DNA of 64,000 nt. Origin: Lojkania enalia (lineage: Eukaryota > Ascomycota > Dothideomycetes > Pleosporales). Positions 1 through 14,253 of this stretch are shown one piece after another. Under the pieces are notes generated by a model, which saw only the letters and a list, made by a program, of their open reading frames with translations, had not been told where the DNA came from and did no database searches. The position numbers were made by a program, and so were the translations under genes. Numbering within the stretch: position 1 is the stretch's first letter; each line of letters opens with the position of its first letter. Location of the stretch: positions 118,245 through 182,244 of the forward strand of contig ML986668.1 of assembly GCA_010094045.1 (NCBI GenBank). The letters are read 5' to 3'.

Positions 1-999
1 TTTCTAGTAATATAGTTACTAGCTATAAAATTTTTTATTACTCTACTATTAATAAGTATATATACTTTATAGCTATAGTACTATCTAGATATTATAAGGT
101 AGTATTCTCCTGCATTCCTATATAACTAAGTTATCTTAGGCTAGTAGGCTATTACTTCTTTTATAGATATATATTTCGGATATTTCTATTCTAGGCATTT
201 ATACTATAATCTTCCTCTAATATATACTTTAGGTAATAGAGGTTTAAGTTTAAGTACTACATAGTTTTAGGTTTATTTAATAACTTCCCATTCTATTATA
301 GCTTCTTACTTTATAGGGTTTCCTAGTACTTTATCTTTATTTAGTTGTCTTAGCTATATACCTATACTTTCCTTTCTTCCTTAATAGGCCTTATACTGTC
401 GTTTAATATATAATATCTATACTATCTTAAAATGTGCTGGGTAGTATTAGTTTATATAAGAGTTATTGTCTTCTCTAACTTAATAGTCCTATTCTTATTT
501 ATATCGCGATGCCTTTAGTACCTAGTATTTTACTAGTACTTTACTTCGTAAGAAGGCTACTACTTTCTATACTATATACGCAGCCTTGTCCCAGTCTATT
601 ATATTAAGGTACCTTTCTACTACCTTCGTAGTTTCTATCTATTTTTAGAAGTATAAGAAGCGGATTTCCCTAGGGTAGATATTTTACTATTCTTCGTAAA
701 CGTTAATAATGTCTTATTCTAGTCTATTTTTATTATAGAACCTTATAGGTAGTTCTTCTTATAGGATGGCTATAGGGGCCGGGGTTCCCTATTTATACTT
801 AATTATTCCTCGTCGGTATATAGAATATACTCTAGATACTAGTTTAGGTGTTAGTACTCTAGTAGTAGCTTCTTCTATTTATAATAGGGTGTTTATTTCT
901 TTATCCTCGTCTAATATTTCCTAAACTTCTTCTAGCTATCTTTTTATATGTTCCTATATTACTGTAAGTTATATTTTCTTCTAAGGCTAATATCCTATA

Positions 1000-2156
1000 G
1001 TTTCTTTAAGTTGTCGGTATATTTAACACTCGTCTTTATTATAGAAGAACTAATATAAGGTTCTATATTCTATAGTTGCGGCTAGTTTTTCTTTATCTAC
1101 TTCTTATAGTTTGTCTTCTATAAACCGGTTTTTCTTTTCTTTCTTTTTACTTTAACATTCCTTTACTATATATCCTAGTTTTTAACAATTATAATACTTA
1201 ATATCTTTTTTCTAAGTCTTCTTTTCTTAAGTTGCCTATAGTTTAAGCTTCTTTTCCCTAGTAGCGCTTAGATCTATAGGTCCGCCTATATCAGCAGCCT
1301 TTACTGAGAAGCGTACCCTTTAATAGTATACTTATCTTTCCTTATTTTTAAACTAGTATAGTTTGTTGTTAATTCTCTTTACTAGTTAAAAGTATAATAC
1401 TAGATCCCGCGGTTGCTCTATATATATTATTACTCTTCTTATTTCTATTTTTAATCCTCTACAGAACTTTACTATTATACTATAATTATTCTAGGCAACT
1501 TTATTTAAGAGCTGTTAAAAGCTTAATATATATAAGGTAATAGATCCTAGTTAAACTAGGTCGTAGAGTCTATTTTCTACTATTTATACTTTGTTGATAT
1601 CTCTAAACGCTAGTTTAAGTTTCTATTAAAAGTATACTAGGCTTATAAATATTACTTTAGTTTTACTCTTCTAATATTCTTCCGCGTAGTTCTTAAAATC
1701 TATTAGAAAGAACTGGAACTAGTTAAATAGTTTACCCGTTAAGTATACTTCTATAAATAGTACTTTCTCGTTCTTATATTAGATAATATCGAGGTTAGTA
1801 TTAATATAAATCCTTACTACTACTAGGAATCCTTTAAGTTTAGACCTAGTTCTATTAAATTTATTAAATAGTACTAGTTTAATTCGTTGTTAGTAATATA
1901 TTATTAATAGTACTCTTTCGACTTGTTTAAGTTTTTAGATAATTCCCGCAAGTTCTATCCCTTATTTACTATTAACTATTCCTTATATTCCTTTAAGACT
2001 TTTAAGAAGGCTGTTCTAAGTCTCCTTTAGGCTTCTTATCTATTTGTCTACTAGAACTAGCTGTTCCTATTATTATGCTAATTCGTTCTGCACTCTTATA
2101 AATATAGTTGTTATACCTACCTCTAAAGAGGTAGCTTTACTAGCTAATCCCAACAT
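1000..2156 (-). pseudogene. gag remnant of E1
   Basis: The coding strand is minus. The best landmark is a retroviral-type zinc knuckle of pattern CX2CX4HX4C, read on the minus strand at about 1153-1200. Its second cysteine region and its histidine are altered by transitions (the histidine reads as tyrosine), and the final Glu-Cys remains. A likely start is the ATG at 2156-2154, in the same place as the ATG of the E2 copy at 36389. Stops are numerous. The role by family is the nucleocapsid/capsid precursor that packages element RNA in the cytoplasm. No functional product is expected. Confidence 0.65.
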
Positions 2157-2263
2157 TCTACTTGTGTAAGTTTCCTACGTTACTTACCGAAGGTATCTCT
2201 TTCCTTATAACTAGGGTAGTCTAACTGGTCTTACTTCTTCTAGCCTTATAAGGGTAGTTAAAG

Positions 2264-2632
2264 TGTAACAGCCCTTCTAATAGGCCGGATATAGGGCGGG
2301 GTAATAACTAAGAGTAATCACGTGCTATAAGGTGTATTATTCTTATAGGCTTATAATAGAAGTGCGTAAGTAGAGTATGCAAAGGATATTTAAATTGACT
2401 ATAAAGGGCTATAAAGATTGGAGTTGTAAGGTTGTTAAATATAATTTAGTTCCCTTATTATTTTCTTGCTCAGTTACTTAGTTAACTAAACTACTAAGTA
2501 TACTTAGTTGCTTAGTTAGCTAAGCTATTAAACGCGTTATATGCCTTATACTAACCTTATTCTTCTAGCTATATAGAGTCTTAAATCTTAATTAGGTCTA
2601 GTATAGGGGTTCTTATAAGAATACCTGTAATA
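2264..2632 (-). repeat. LTR2, 5' LTR of E1
   Basis: 369 bp. On the plus strand it begins TGTAACAGCC and ends CTGTAATA (ancestrally TAACA). It aligns along its length with the two LTRs of E2 (28148-28506 and 36497-36856), including a central pair of short repeats of the type AGTTAACTAAG. Confidence 0.88.
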
Positions 2633-3498
2633 ATAATACTTTAGTTATTTATAATAGTTATTAAATAGATAATATAGGTTAATATTATATAGAGAAATTA
2701 GGTTAGTGTAGTTATTTAGAGTACTAGATATTATAATACTAATTATAGTATAGTAGAGCTTATTAGAAAGAAAATATTAGAAATATATAATTTATCTAAT
2801 CTCGTTTAATTTAGTATCTATAATTAGGCGTTAGAATTTAGTAAAATAAGTAGAGAACCTATTTTAGCCTTATTTTAAAGTTTCTAACTTATTCTATACT
2901 ATAATCTCCTTATTCTAGTTACTATAAATATATTCTAAAAAGGCGACTAAACTATCTATAAAATTAATATCTTTATTTATTAATAGATTAACTAATATTA
3001 CTAGATCTTATTTTAGATAGAAATAGATATATAGAAAATAGATATATTTAATTAGGTATTAGTTAATATTTCCTTCTAATTTATAGTAGAGCTTTCTAAT
3101 AAAGTATAAAAGCTCTAAGTATTTACTAAAAAATATTAGAGAGTTAAATAAATAGTTAAAATAGAAATATAGGTTATATATAGTTTTAGACAGATTAAAA
3201 GTTAATATAGATATCTATTTAGAAGCTAGAGTTATAGGCTAAATTAAGCTAAAAGCGGGTAATAGTTCTATTACTATTAATATACTAGTAGCTAGTAGAA
3301 GAGTAGCTATTTAACGGCTACTAAATTCCCTTTATATTACTTTAAGGTCTAACTTATAGTAGTTCTCCTAAATTACTAAAGCTTCTACTAGTATCTTATT
3401 CTTCTACTATAAAAAGTCTAATTTACTCTAGATCTTTTTAAATATACTAATAAGTATATTCTTATCTATAATATATAATAGTAGATAATATAATATAA
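2633..3498 (-). mobile_element. F1 element X, gag region fragment
   Basis: This matches the gag-encoding 5' internal region of the F1 elements (compare 16610-17473 and 56340-57210) in minus orientation. It abuts the LTR at 3499-3801 on its 5' side. The E1 LTR truncates it on the left. Stops in all frames; a RIP-degraded relic. Confidence 0.82.
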
Positions 3499-3801
3499 TA
3501 TTATAGATATTTATATATAGTTAATTAATTGTACTTTAAATAGTTAATTCTATTACTATATATTATATATAAATATTAATATATTATATAAAGAATAGAG
3601 ATATCTATATTATATAAGTTTTTATAAAAGCTAAGTCTATACTATTATATAAGCTAGTTAGGTTAGTAAAACCTTCCTCTATTATAGTTAAGATAAGTCG
3701 GTTATATTCTAACTAGTAGCTAATAACTATTACTAGTAATTAGTTTAAATATTATAATAAAGGTAATATAGGTATAAAAATATTATAGTATTATTATAAT
3801 A
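3499..3801 (-). repeat. LTR1 shared by F1 copies X and H
   Basis: 303 bp, exactly the length of the other complete LTR1 copies. The ends are TATTATAG and TATAATA, against the unmutated TGTCACGG and CCGTGACA at 51454-51756. To its left is 5' internal (gag) sequence; to its right is a polypurine tract and 3' internal sequence. One LTR therefore serves as 5' LTR of X and 3' LTR of H. Confidence 0.9.
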
Positions 3802-4290
3802 GTACCTCTCTTTTAATTATAAACTTTTATAAATTAAGTCTTTATATTATATTTAGGTTATTTATAATTAAATAGTAGTTATTAATACTAGTATTAGTTA
3901 AAGTTATAGGTATATTAGTATAATTAGTTATTATTATATAGTAGTATTATACTAGAGGTTAGATTAGATTATATATATATTAGTACGACTAGTAGTTAAT
4001 AATAGTACTATATTAGGGATTAGGTCGGTTTATATAGTAGTACTATACTAAAAATTAAGCTAAATTATAAGTATATTAGTATAATTAGTTACTATTATAT
4101 AGTAGTATTATACTAGAAATTAGATTAGATTATATATATATTAGCGTAACTAATAGTTAATAGTAGTACTATATTAGGGATTAGGTTAGTTTAATTCTTA
4201 TAGTAATACTATATTAGAGATTAGTAGTAGTATTATTACTAGTATTATATTAGTATAGTATTATTATAAGTATCTAAAAATATACTTAAA
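3802..4290 (-). repeat. 3' noncoding region of H with degenerate minisatellite
   Basis: Just inside the 3' LTR lies the polypurine tract (CCTCTCTTTT on the plus strand). Several degenerate repeats of about 35-60 bp then follow, built on GTACTATA..AGGGATTAGGTCGG. The same repeat family sits in this position in B (51864-52105) and C (13990-14160), with different copy numbers. Confidence 0.7.
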
Positions 4291-7200
4291 TTAGATTCTA
4301 GTATCTAATTAAAAATCTAGATATAATATTATATTTAGGTCTTATTTATTTAGATTTCTAGCGTAGTAATCTTCTATAATAATTATCTTAGTAAAGTTAC
4401 TAGTCGAGTACTATTCTAAGTTATAATAGTTAGTCTACTTAACTAGATATTTATACTAGCGTCTCTATTAGTTATAGTAGAGATCTTCTATTTACTTAAT
4501 AAGGTATTCTAATTTTCTATTAATTTTAATAGGTTTAAAGTTATATATTTATTAACTAAATAAATAGTTAGATAATTTAAGTACTAGTTATAATAGTAAT
4601 ATATAGAATATAGAATATATTTTAGCTAATTTAAATAGCTTTAATCTATAAGTATATAAGAATACCTTTATAATAATTTTATAGGGGCTTATATTCTTCT
4701 AGTTAAAATTTTTTAACAGTCTTTATATATATATATTTCTAATATCTAGTTAGACTAGATTATTAATCTAGTAGTTAAAGGCTAGTACGTGTTTACAGTT
4801 AATATACTCTTATTAGAATACTTATATTTAGGTAAGTTCTTCTCTAATATATTCTATAATATTCTTTATCTTATTAACTAGTCTATTAGTTTTCTAGACT
4901 ATTAGAGACTATTTTAGCGGTTAATAGATCCCTATAAGCAGCTTAAAACTTATTTAAAGGTACTAGTTAAAATAGACTAAAAATAAGAAAACTTTTATTA
5001 ATTTAAATACTATATTATTTACTTTAAACTATACTATTAGTAGCTATTTAACCTAGTTATCTTATTTATAGCTAGTATAGGCTTAGAAAACTTATTCTAT
5101 TACTATATTAGTATTTTCTATCTAGCTATTAGTCTTTAAATAGAAGCTAGTTAATATATATATATTAATTTATAGCTGTTTATAAAGTTCTTAGTAGAAA
5201 GTAGAGATAAACTATATCTTATAGTTAGATATAATAATATATAGTAGTTTATAGTAAACTTATATATAGTAATAGAATAGTTAGATAATATTAAGAGTTT
5301 CGATTCTTATATATAGTATTAGATATCTATACTTACTAAGCCTATTAACTACTACTATAATATTTATATAACCTTCTAATTCTAGTAGATTAATTATAAA
5401 GTTTATAGAAATATTTTAAAACTTTTATTTAGGTATAAGTAATAGTTTTAATAATCTATAATACTTCTTTCTAAAAACTTTACTTCTTTAGTATATATAA
5501 TAATAGCCTATATATTATTATACTAAATTAAATATCTTTAACTAATAGTACTTATACTAGAGTAGTTTTAAGGTCTTTCCTTAACTAGGATATCTACTAA
5601 ATAGTAAGTTATAGATAATTTATAGTAGTTTAAGCTTTAGCTTATTATAGTCTAATACTATAAGTTAATTTTAGTAGTATAGTTAGTTATTATATTTTTT
5701 ATAATTAGCTAGAATTAGAAACTTAAATTAATAAGTTTCTTTTCTTAGTAGCTTTAAAATATTTTAGATTAAATTATCGTTCGGGTATTCTTTATTAATA
5801 ATTTCTATAATTAGTCGGTCTACTTCTATCTATTAGAATAGTTTAGAACGAAGTAATATCTATTAATAACTTCTACAGGCTTCTTCTTATATAGACTTAT
5901 TTTATAATCTTTAAGTTAAGGTATTAAACTTCTCTCTAAGTTTTCTAGGTCGGTATATAATAGTAAAGTTAAACCTTAATAGATATTCTAATTAATAGGT
6001 CTATTAATAGCTTAGCTACTTTATTATTATAAAGTATTATAAGTTCTTATAATTATTTAATACTTTTATAAAGAATACTACACCTTTTAATTTAGGCCTC
6101 TATTACTTAAAATATTAGATAATTATAAGTAGTTCTTTATTATAAAACTTATAATTACCTTTAATAGGGTTTATATATTTAGAAAAGTAGGTAATAGGTT
6201 TTAGTTTACTATTAGCACCTCTCTAGGACAGTATACTAGCTATTATAAAATCGAATATATTAGCTTCTATTACTATTAGTAGCTTAAAATTAAAGTATTA
6301 GAAAATTAATATAGAGATAAAAGTATTCTTTAAATAGTTAAAAGAATATTAACAGCTATTATTCTAGTTAAATTAAGTATTCTTCTTAGTTAGGGCTATT
6401 AAGGGGGAGACTTTTTATAAAAAGTTGCTAATAAATTATTAGTAGAAGTTCGCGAAGCTTATAAAGGCTTAAATATCTTTTATATTCTTAGAGTATTCTT
6501 AGTTAACAATTATTTCTACCTTCTTTAAATTTATACAGATCTCTTCTATAGTAATTATATACTCTAAATAGGTTATTTCTAACTAGTAGAACTTATACTT
6601 ATCTATATTAAGCTATAGACTATTCGCTCTTAAGGCTTTAAGGACTAGCTAGATATACTACTTATAATCCTTTAAATTCTTACTAAATATTAGAATATTA
6701 TTAATATAGGTAGTATAATATATATTAAAATATAGTCTTAGTATATTATTTATAAAGTACTAGAATATATTTAGAGTATTAGCTAGATTAAAAAGTATTA
6801 CTAGATATTTAAACAGCCTATAGTATATATAAAAAATAGTCTTCTATTTATCTTCTTTAATAATCCTTAGCTTATTAAATATAGTAATAATATCGAGTTT
6901 TATATAGTATTTAGCCTTACTAAATTAGGTTAATATTTCTTAGATTAGTAGAATTAAGTATTAGTTCTTAATAGTAATAGTATTTAGGGCTTTATAGTTT
7001 ATTGTAACGATGCAAAGAAATCGTTCTATAAAAAGCTCTATCTTTTCGCTTATCTTATCCTACCCCTAGTTCTACCTCTTTTCCCATCCGTATATAGTTA
7101 TATACTCCCTTATAAGTAGCTTAGTAGTTTTTCTATATCCTTTCGTATAAGGCCTATAGGTATTAATAGAATTCCTAGGTCCCTAATCCCCTACGCACTC

Positions 7201-7643
7201 CTATATACCTCTAAGTAGATTTGTACCGTATTTGAACCTATTATCTTACCTACGCTGTTATATTTATATAGAATTAAAGACTACTTCTAGATTTCTTTAT
7301 AAAAATTATAGATACGACTACTAGTAATAAACTTACTCTAATAAATCCCTTAAATAAGTTTTTATTAAAGTACTTTTTTAGTACCTTTACTTATTCTAGA
7401 ATATTTTATAGAGTAGACTAAAACTAGTTTACTTACTATTCTCTAGTTTAATCTTATAATTATATAGTTATTATTTAAATAGCTTATCTATATTCTTATA
7501 TAAAAAGACGGATAATAGATTATAATATTCTTTAAGTACTTTAGTAATAGGGTTAATATATACCTTTAGAGCTAGAGCCTTATTAATATTAGCTATTAAT
7601 ATAACGAAGATTTTATAGTTAGATTATTAAGAGAGTTAAACTA
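4290..7643 (-). pseudogene. pol remnant of H (integrase-chromodomain, RNase H, RT)
   Basis: Minus-strand pol, read from right to left: RT at about 7600-6500, RNase H near 6250-6000, integrase at about 5560-4750, and a C-terminal chromodomain near 4500-4330. The assignment comes from base-by-base similarity to the better preserved copies A (plus strand) and B. Frequent TAA/TAG codons and missing key acidic residues show that it is dead. The RT part is interrupted by a solo LTR5. Family role: reverse transcription and integration, with the chromodomain guiding integration to marked chromatin. Confidence 0.75.
7003..7262 (+). repeat. Solo LTR5 inside H
   Basis: 260 bp, begins TGTAACGATG and ends GCTGTTATA (ancestrally GTTACA), giving a short TGTAAC/GTTACA inverted terminus. 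It is flanked by a perfect 5-bp duplication TTTAT (6998-7002 and 7263-7267), and the uninterrupted sequence is present in element B near 54836. It is about 19 bp shorter than the other LTR5 copies (57787-58065 and 60417-60695) because of one internal indel. No internal sequence remains, so it is a solo LTR left by LTR-LTR recombination. Confidence 0.92.
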
Positions 7644-8610
7644 ACGTAGATTATAGGCTAACAGGATATACGTGTAAGTAGGATAGTTTTATTATATACG
7701 TTACCGTCTATTATTTTAGAGTATCTATTAACAATACTAACTACTAGTTAAGAAGAATTTAAAAATAGAACTTCTTTAGCTCTTAAAGCTTTAAATTTAA
7801 AGCAATTTTAAAGTCTTTATAAGGTAGCAGTTATATATAATATCTCTAAGTCTTATCTATATCGACGTATATATAATATCTATTTACGACGTATTATACG
7901 ACTAATAACTTTAAAACTTACTTATATAGAAGAAACTATTCTTATTTAATATATTCTCGACCTTAAGGCGTAAAGCTTTTTAGCCCAGCTATCTATCGTA
8001 CGTGAAACGGCTGATCTTCTGCTTATAAGCTGTAGGATCGACCTAACTCCTACTATTAGCGTTAATTAGCCTTTAACCTTTATTAAACGCTATTTAAAGC
8101 TTTATATAGTATATATATATAAATATAACTATTAGCGAAAGTAATATAAAGATCGAGGCCTTATCTAAGACTGGTTTAACCTTATATAAAATACAATCGC
8201 GAAGTATAGTATCTTTAAAGATAATATCTATAACTTTAATAAGATAGGCTTTTAAATAAGCGTAATTTTAATAGTAAAAGTTATTATAGAAACTAAAAAA
8301 AAATAGTAAGGTTATATAAAGGTTATATAGCTAGGTAATTACGAGTAGGTAATAGTTATTAATAGTATTAGCGCGACTAGCTAAACTTTACTAGTACTTA
8401 TAATATTTAAAGTAAAGTAGTATTAAGAGTTTTAGTATAAAATTACTATAGATATTAGTATACCGTAAACCTAGGCTATTTATACGAGTAAAAAGAGCTG
8501 GATAGATAATAAGATTAGCTTTAAATAGATTTAATACTTTAATAGTATAACTATAGCTTATAAAAAAGGTTAATATTACCTCTTAATTATAAACAGCTAT
8601 AGTAGCTATT

Positions 8611-8913
8611 TATTATAGTAATACCGCGATACCTCTGTACCTATACTACTCTTACTATAATACCTAAACCAGCTGCTAGCGATAACTATTAGCTGCTAGC
8701 TAGAATATAACCGACTTATCTTAACTATAATAGAGGAAGGTTTCACCAACCCAGCTAGCCCGTATAGTAGTATAGACCTAGCTCCTATAAAAACCTATAT
8801 AATATAGATATCTCTATTCTTTATATAATATTTTAATATTTATACGTAGTACGTAGTAATAGAGTTAACTACCTAAAGTACAATTAACTAACTATATATA
8901 AGCGTCTATAATA
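8611..8913 (+). repeat. LTR1, 5' LTR of C
   Basis: 303 bp, ends TATTATAG and TATAATA. It aligns over its whole length with the 3' LTR at 14267 and with LTR1 of A and B. Confidence 0.92.
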
Positions 8914-8966
8914 TTATATTACGTTATCTACTATTATATACTATAGATAAGAATACGCTTATTAGC

Positions 8967-10000
8967 ATGCTTAAAGAGATCTAGGGTAAGTTAGACTTTT
9001 TATAGTAGAAGAACAAGATGTTAGTAGAGGCCTTAGTAACTTAGGAGAACCACTATAAGTTAGACCTTAAAGCGATATAAAGGGAATTTAGTAGCCGCTA
9101 AACAGCTACTTCTCTACTAGCTACTAGTATATTAACAGTAATAGAACTATTACCCGCCCTTAGCTTAACTCAGCCTACAATTCTAGCTTCTAAATAGATG
9201 CCTGCGTTAACCCTTAATCCGCCTAAAACTATATACAACCTATATTTCCATTCTAACTACTTATCTAACCCTCTAATATTCTCTAGTAAATACTTAGAGC
9301 TTTCTTACTTTATTAGAAAGCTCCGCTATAAACTAAAAGGAAATATTAACTAATACCTAATCAAACGTACCCACCTTTTATATATCTATTCCTACCTAGA
9401 ATAAGACCTAGTAATATTAGTTAACCTATTAATAGATAAGGGTATTAACTCTATAGATAGCTTAGTCGCCTTTTTAGAATCCACCTATAGCGACCGGAAT
9501 AAAGAGACTATAGTATAGAGTAAGCTAGAGACCTTAAAATAAGGCCGAAGTAGGTTTTCTACTTACTTTACTAAATTCCGACGCTTAATTGCAGATACTA
9601 AACTAAATAAGACTAGATAAATCGTATATTTCTAATATTCTCTTTCTAATAAGCTCTACTGTACTATAATTAGTATTATAATACCTAGCACCCTAAATAA
9701 CTATACTAACCTGATTTCCCTATATAATACTAACCTATATTACCTGCCCGGCAACTACTGTAAACAACTAAAGTATTATACTACTTACTAAAAGAACCTA
9801 AATGCTATAGAACTCGATACTTCTAGCTATATATCTATAAGCTCTAATAAATAAGAAAAGCGCCGCTATAAAGGACGCTGTTATAAGTATAGTAGTAAAA
9901 AATATATTTCGCCAGAATGCAGTACCCCCCTACTATTAATCTATTAAGGGTCTTAGAGCTCTACTATACCCTATAGATCCTACTCTTAATCCTCTAACCG
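8967..10000 (+). pseudogene. gag remnant of C
   Basis: It corresponds to the gag of copy A. An ATG at 8967 is in the place of the ATG at 37852 in A. A degenerate zinc knuckle lies near 9870-9920, with Cys and His codons partly changed to Tyr. In-frame TAA/TAG codons are frequent. Family role: capsid and nucleocapsid of the intracellular particle. Confidence 0.7.
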
Positions 10001-10229
10001 ATCTTCTAATTAATCTTTAATACGCTTGTTATCTTATAAATAAGGCTATTACTCTCGCTCCTAAATACAGCTAGTTTTACTAACTAGAACGTCGCTAAAA
10101 GGTTTATTCTAGAAGTAAGTTGTTTTCTAAGACTATACTTATACCGAATCTCTATATACTTATAGAACTAGCCTCTATAGAAATAGTTATAAGACTACTA
10201 GATCCTAGCTCCTTTCTTAATCTATTAAG

Positions 10230-13200
10230 ACCTAGTCTAGTAAGATATTAATATTCTTATTAATACTAGGGCTACTAGTTATAACTATATCTATAGAGAC
10301 CTCGTATATACCTTAAAATTCTAAAAGATATAACTCCTATATAACCTATACTTAACCAGCTTTAATAGAGAAGTCCTCTATAGAGGGACTATCTCCTACT
10401 TAGTTATCCTAACCCTCTAATACTTAAACTATTTAGAGATAGTACGTCTCTATATAACTATACTAGGAAAATACTAGTTAATTCTAAAATAGCTATAGAT
10501 ATATAAGTATTATATAAACCTAGACTACGAGAATAAACAGCTAGTCTTTACTACTAACTAATACCTAACTTGATACTTATAATCTACTAGTACTACTATT
10601 TACTAATAGACTACTTAAACGGTTATTAAAGACTATAAACTACCTAAACTTAATATAAAAGAAGATTCTAAAGTAACTAATTTATAACCTTTTTATAGCC
10701 TAAAGCTTAGATAATACTATTTAAAGTTTCGCCTATTAAGCTATACTTAATATAATTACTAGCTGCTTAAAATACTATACTAGTTAAAAGAATCTAAAAC
10801 TAAAACTAATCTAACCTTAGACGAAGATTATAGCTAAGAGGACCTATCTAAGCCTAAATACTTAAAGTCTATACTATAGCTAGATATATATTATATAAGT
10901 ACTATACTACTAGTCTAACTTTTCTAGTAATCTAACTATAAAGTCTTTACTATATTAATAGCTAATATTAATAAGGTTCTAGCCCTAAAGGTATATACTA
11001 ACCCTATTACTAAAGTACCTAAAGAATACTATAACCTATTATCTATCTTCTTATATAAGGATGTAGATAAGCTATCTAGATAATAACTATATAATTATAA
11101 GATTAAACTAGAGAATAGTAAGTAAGCTAGCTTTAGTCTACTTTATAGAATGTCCTAGAACAAGCTAAAGGTACTAAAGAAGTACCTTAACGAGAACTTA
11201 TCTAAGGGATTTATTAGAGTAAACTTGTTACTAGTAGCTATACCTATAATCTTTATAAAGAAACCTAAAAGTAGTCTTCGATTCTATATAGACTATAGAG
11301 CCCTAAATACTATTACTATTAAGAACCGATACCTAATTCTACTAATCTAAGAAATGTTAACCCGACTTAGTAAGGCTAGATACTATATAAAATTCGATAT
11401 TATTACCGCGTTTAATAAGCTAAGGATTATAGAGGGAGATAAATAGAAGACTACCTTTTATACACGCTATAGGCTGTTTAAATACCTAGTAATACCCTTT
11501 AGCCTAGTTAATATTTTAGGTACGTTCTAGTATTTTATAAATAATATACTAAGACTATACTTTAATATATTTTATACTACCTATATTAATAATATCCTAA
11601 TATTTAGTAAGAATCTAAAGGATTATAAGTAGCATGTCTAACTAGTCCTTAAAGCCTTAAGAGTAAATAGTCTATAGCTTAATATAGATAAGTATAAGTT
11701 CTACTAGTTAGAAGTAGTCTACCTAGGGTATATAATTATTATAAAAGAGATTTATATAGACTTAAAGAAGGTAGAGACAATTATTAACTAGAAATACTCT
11801 AAGAACGTAAAAGATATTTAAGCTTTTATAGGCTTCGCGAACTTCTACTAATAATTTATTAGCAACTTCTTATAGAAAGTCTCCCCTTTAATAGCCCTAA
11901 CTAAGAAGAATACTCGATTTAACTAGAATAATAGCTGTTAATATTTCTTTAACTACCTAAAAGATGTCTTTATCTCTATACTAATTCTCTAATACTTTAA
12001 CCCTAAGCTGCTAATAGTAGTAGAAGCTAACGCGTCCGACTTTATAACAGCTAGTATACTGTCCTAGAGAGGTGCTGACGGTAAACTAAGACCTGTTACC
12101 TACTTCTCTAAGCGTATAAACCCTGCTAAAGGTAATTATAAAATATATAATAAGGAACTACTCGCGATTATCTAATATTTTAAATAATAGAGGCCCGAAT
12201 TAGAAGGTATAGTATTTCCTATAGAAGTATTAAGCGATTATAAGAACCTATAGTATTTTGTAATAACGAAGTAGCTAAGCTACTAATAGGCCTATTAGTT
12301 AGAATATCTATTAAGGTTTAACTTCAGTATTATATACTAACCCGAAAAACTTAGAGAGAAGCCTAATATCTTAACTTAAAGGTTATAGGACGAGCCTATA
12401 TAAGAAGAGGCCTGTAGAGGTTATTAATAGATATTACTTCGTCCTAAACTATTCTAATAGATAGAAGTAGGCCGATTAATTATAGATATTATCGATAAAG
12501 AATACCCGAACGATAATCTAATCTAAGATATTTTAAAGCTACTAAGAGAAGAAACCCGTCGATTTAAGCTCCTAACTTTAGCTGACTATAAAGAGTATAA
12601 CAACTAACTATACTACTAAGATCGACTTATAGTACTAGACTATAATAAGCTAAAGCTTAAGCTACTGTAAACCGTCTATAATTTACTATCTAGTAGATAC
12701 TCTAGTTAAGGAAAGACCTTAAAACTACTCTAGTATAAGTACTATTAGTTAAAGATATTCAACTCAGTATAATAATATATAGACTGTTGTTATATATACT
12801 AAAGAAGTAAGACTTCTAGAGAGAAGTACTATAAATTACTAAAACTATTATCTATACCTAAATAAAGGTTTTAAAATATTTCTATAAACTTTATAATTAA
12901 CTTATTAGAATTAGAAGGTTGTATAAATATTATAGTAGTAGTTAATAAGCTTAGTAAGTATAGATACCTGATACTATATATAAGAATCGAAGCTCCTAAT
13001 ATTATCCAACTGTTCTATCGCTATATATAGGTTTACTATAGACTGCTATATACTATTATATCCGACTATAAGATATAGTTTATCTCTACCTTCTACTAAG
13101 AGCTTTATAGACAGCTATAAATTAATATACGTATATTAACCAGCTTCTATCTAAAGACTGATAGCTAGATAGAGAATATTAATGTAGTAATAGAACAAGT

Positions 13201-14000
13201 TCTCTAAGCCTATACCAGCTACGAATAAGATAACTAGGTTAAATAGCTGTTAATAGTATAGTTTAAAGTAAATAATATAGTGTCTAAATTAATAAAAGTT
13301 TCCCTATTTCTAGCCTACTTTAGCTAGCACCCTTAAATAGGCTTTAAGCCGCTTATAGGAATCTATTAACCGCTAAAACAGTCCCTAATAGCCTAGAAAG
13401 CTAATAGACTAGTTAATAAGATAAAGGATATTATAGAGTATATTAGAGAAGAACTTATCTAGGTATAAGCGCTTTAATAAGAGTATGCTAACTATAAGTA
13501 CGTACCAGCCCCTAACTATTAGATTAGTAATCTAGTTTAGCTAGACGCTAGAAATATACGTATATAAAGACCGTCGAAAAAGCTTAACTAGAAGAATATA
13601 AGCTTCTATAAGGTTATTATAAAGGTGTCTTCGTACGCTTATAGACTAAAGCTATCTAAATTAGCTAAAATACATCCTATATTCTATATATCGCTATTAT
13701 AGCCAGCACCTAAGTTGTTTAACTACTTACCTAATTAACAAGTATATAACCCTAAACCTATTAAGATTAATAGAAAACTAGAATACCTTATTAAGCGAAT
13801 AGAAGACCTCTACTATAACTAATAGAGACGCCGGCATAAATACCTAGTTAAGTAGACTAGCTATTATAACCTAGAATAGTACCCGGCTAGTAACTTTGCT
13901 AAGATAACTGTCGTAGAAGATTACTACGCTAGAAATCTAAATAAATAAGACCCGAATATAATATTACGTCTGGATTCTTAATTAGGTATTAGAGTCTAAT
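10230..14000 (+). pseudogene. pol remnant of C
   Basis: In order: a protease motif near 10255 (expected Asp-Thr-Gly now reads Asn-Thr-Arg), RT with the YxDD box degraded to Tyr-Ile-Asn-Asn at about 11582-11593, RNase H near 12000-12200, integrase near 12800-13300, and a chromodomain at about 13770-13930. Nearly all changes against copy A are C-to-T or G-to-A. Nonfunctional. Confidence 0.78.
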
Positions 14001-14253
14001 CTAAGTATGTTTTTAGACGTCTATAATAATACTGCACCGATATAATACTAGTAATAATACTACTACTAATCCCTAGTATAGTACTATTATAAGAACCGAA
14101 CCGACCTAATCCCTAGTATAGTACTACTATATAATAACAACTAGTTATACCGATACGCTTGTAACCTTAACTAATACTAGTATTAATAACTACTACTTAA
14201 TTATAAATAACCTAAATATAATATAAAAACCTAACTCGTAAAAGCTTATAACT

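Larger units (their letters stand above)
1..2632 (-). mobile_element. Ty3/gypsy element E1 (family F2), 5' part, cut by window edge
   Basis: This is a RIP-degraded second copy of the element at 28148-36856: bases 1-2263 align with about 32380-36496 there once the P1 insertion is removed. It reads on the minus strand, so the LTR at its right end is the 5' LTR. The window opens in the protease region; integrase and most of pol lie outside. Its right end joins F1 sequence at 2632/2633. The target duplication cannot be checked because the left end is missing. Its uninterrupted bases near 1637 give the empty-site sequence for transposon P1. Confidence 0.85.
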
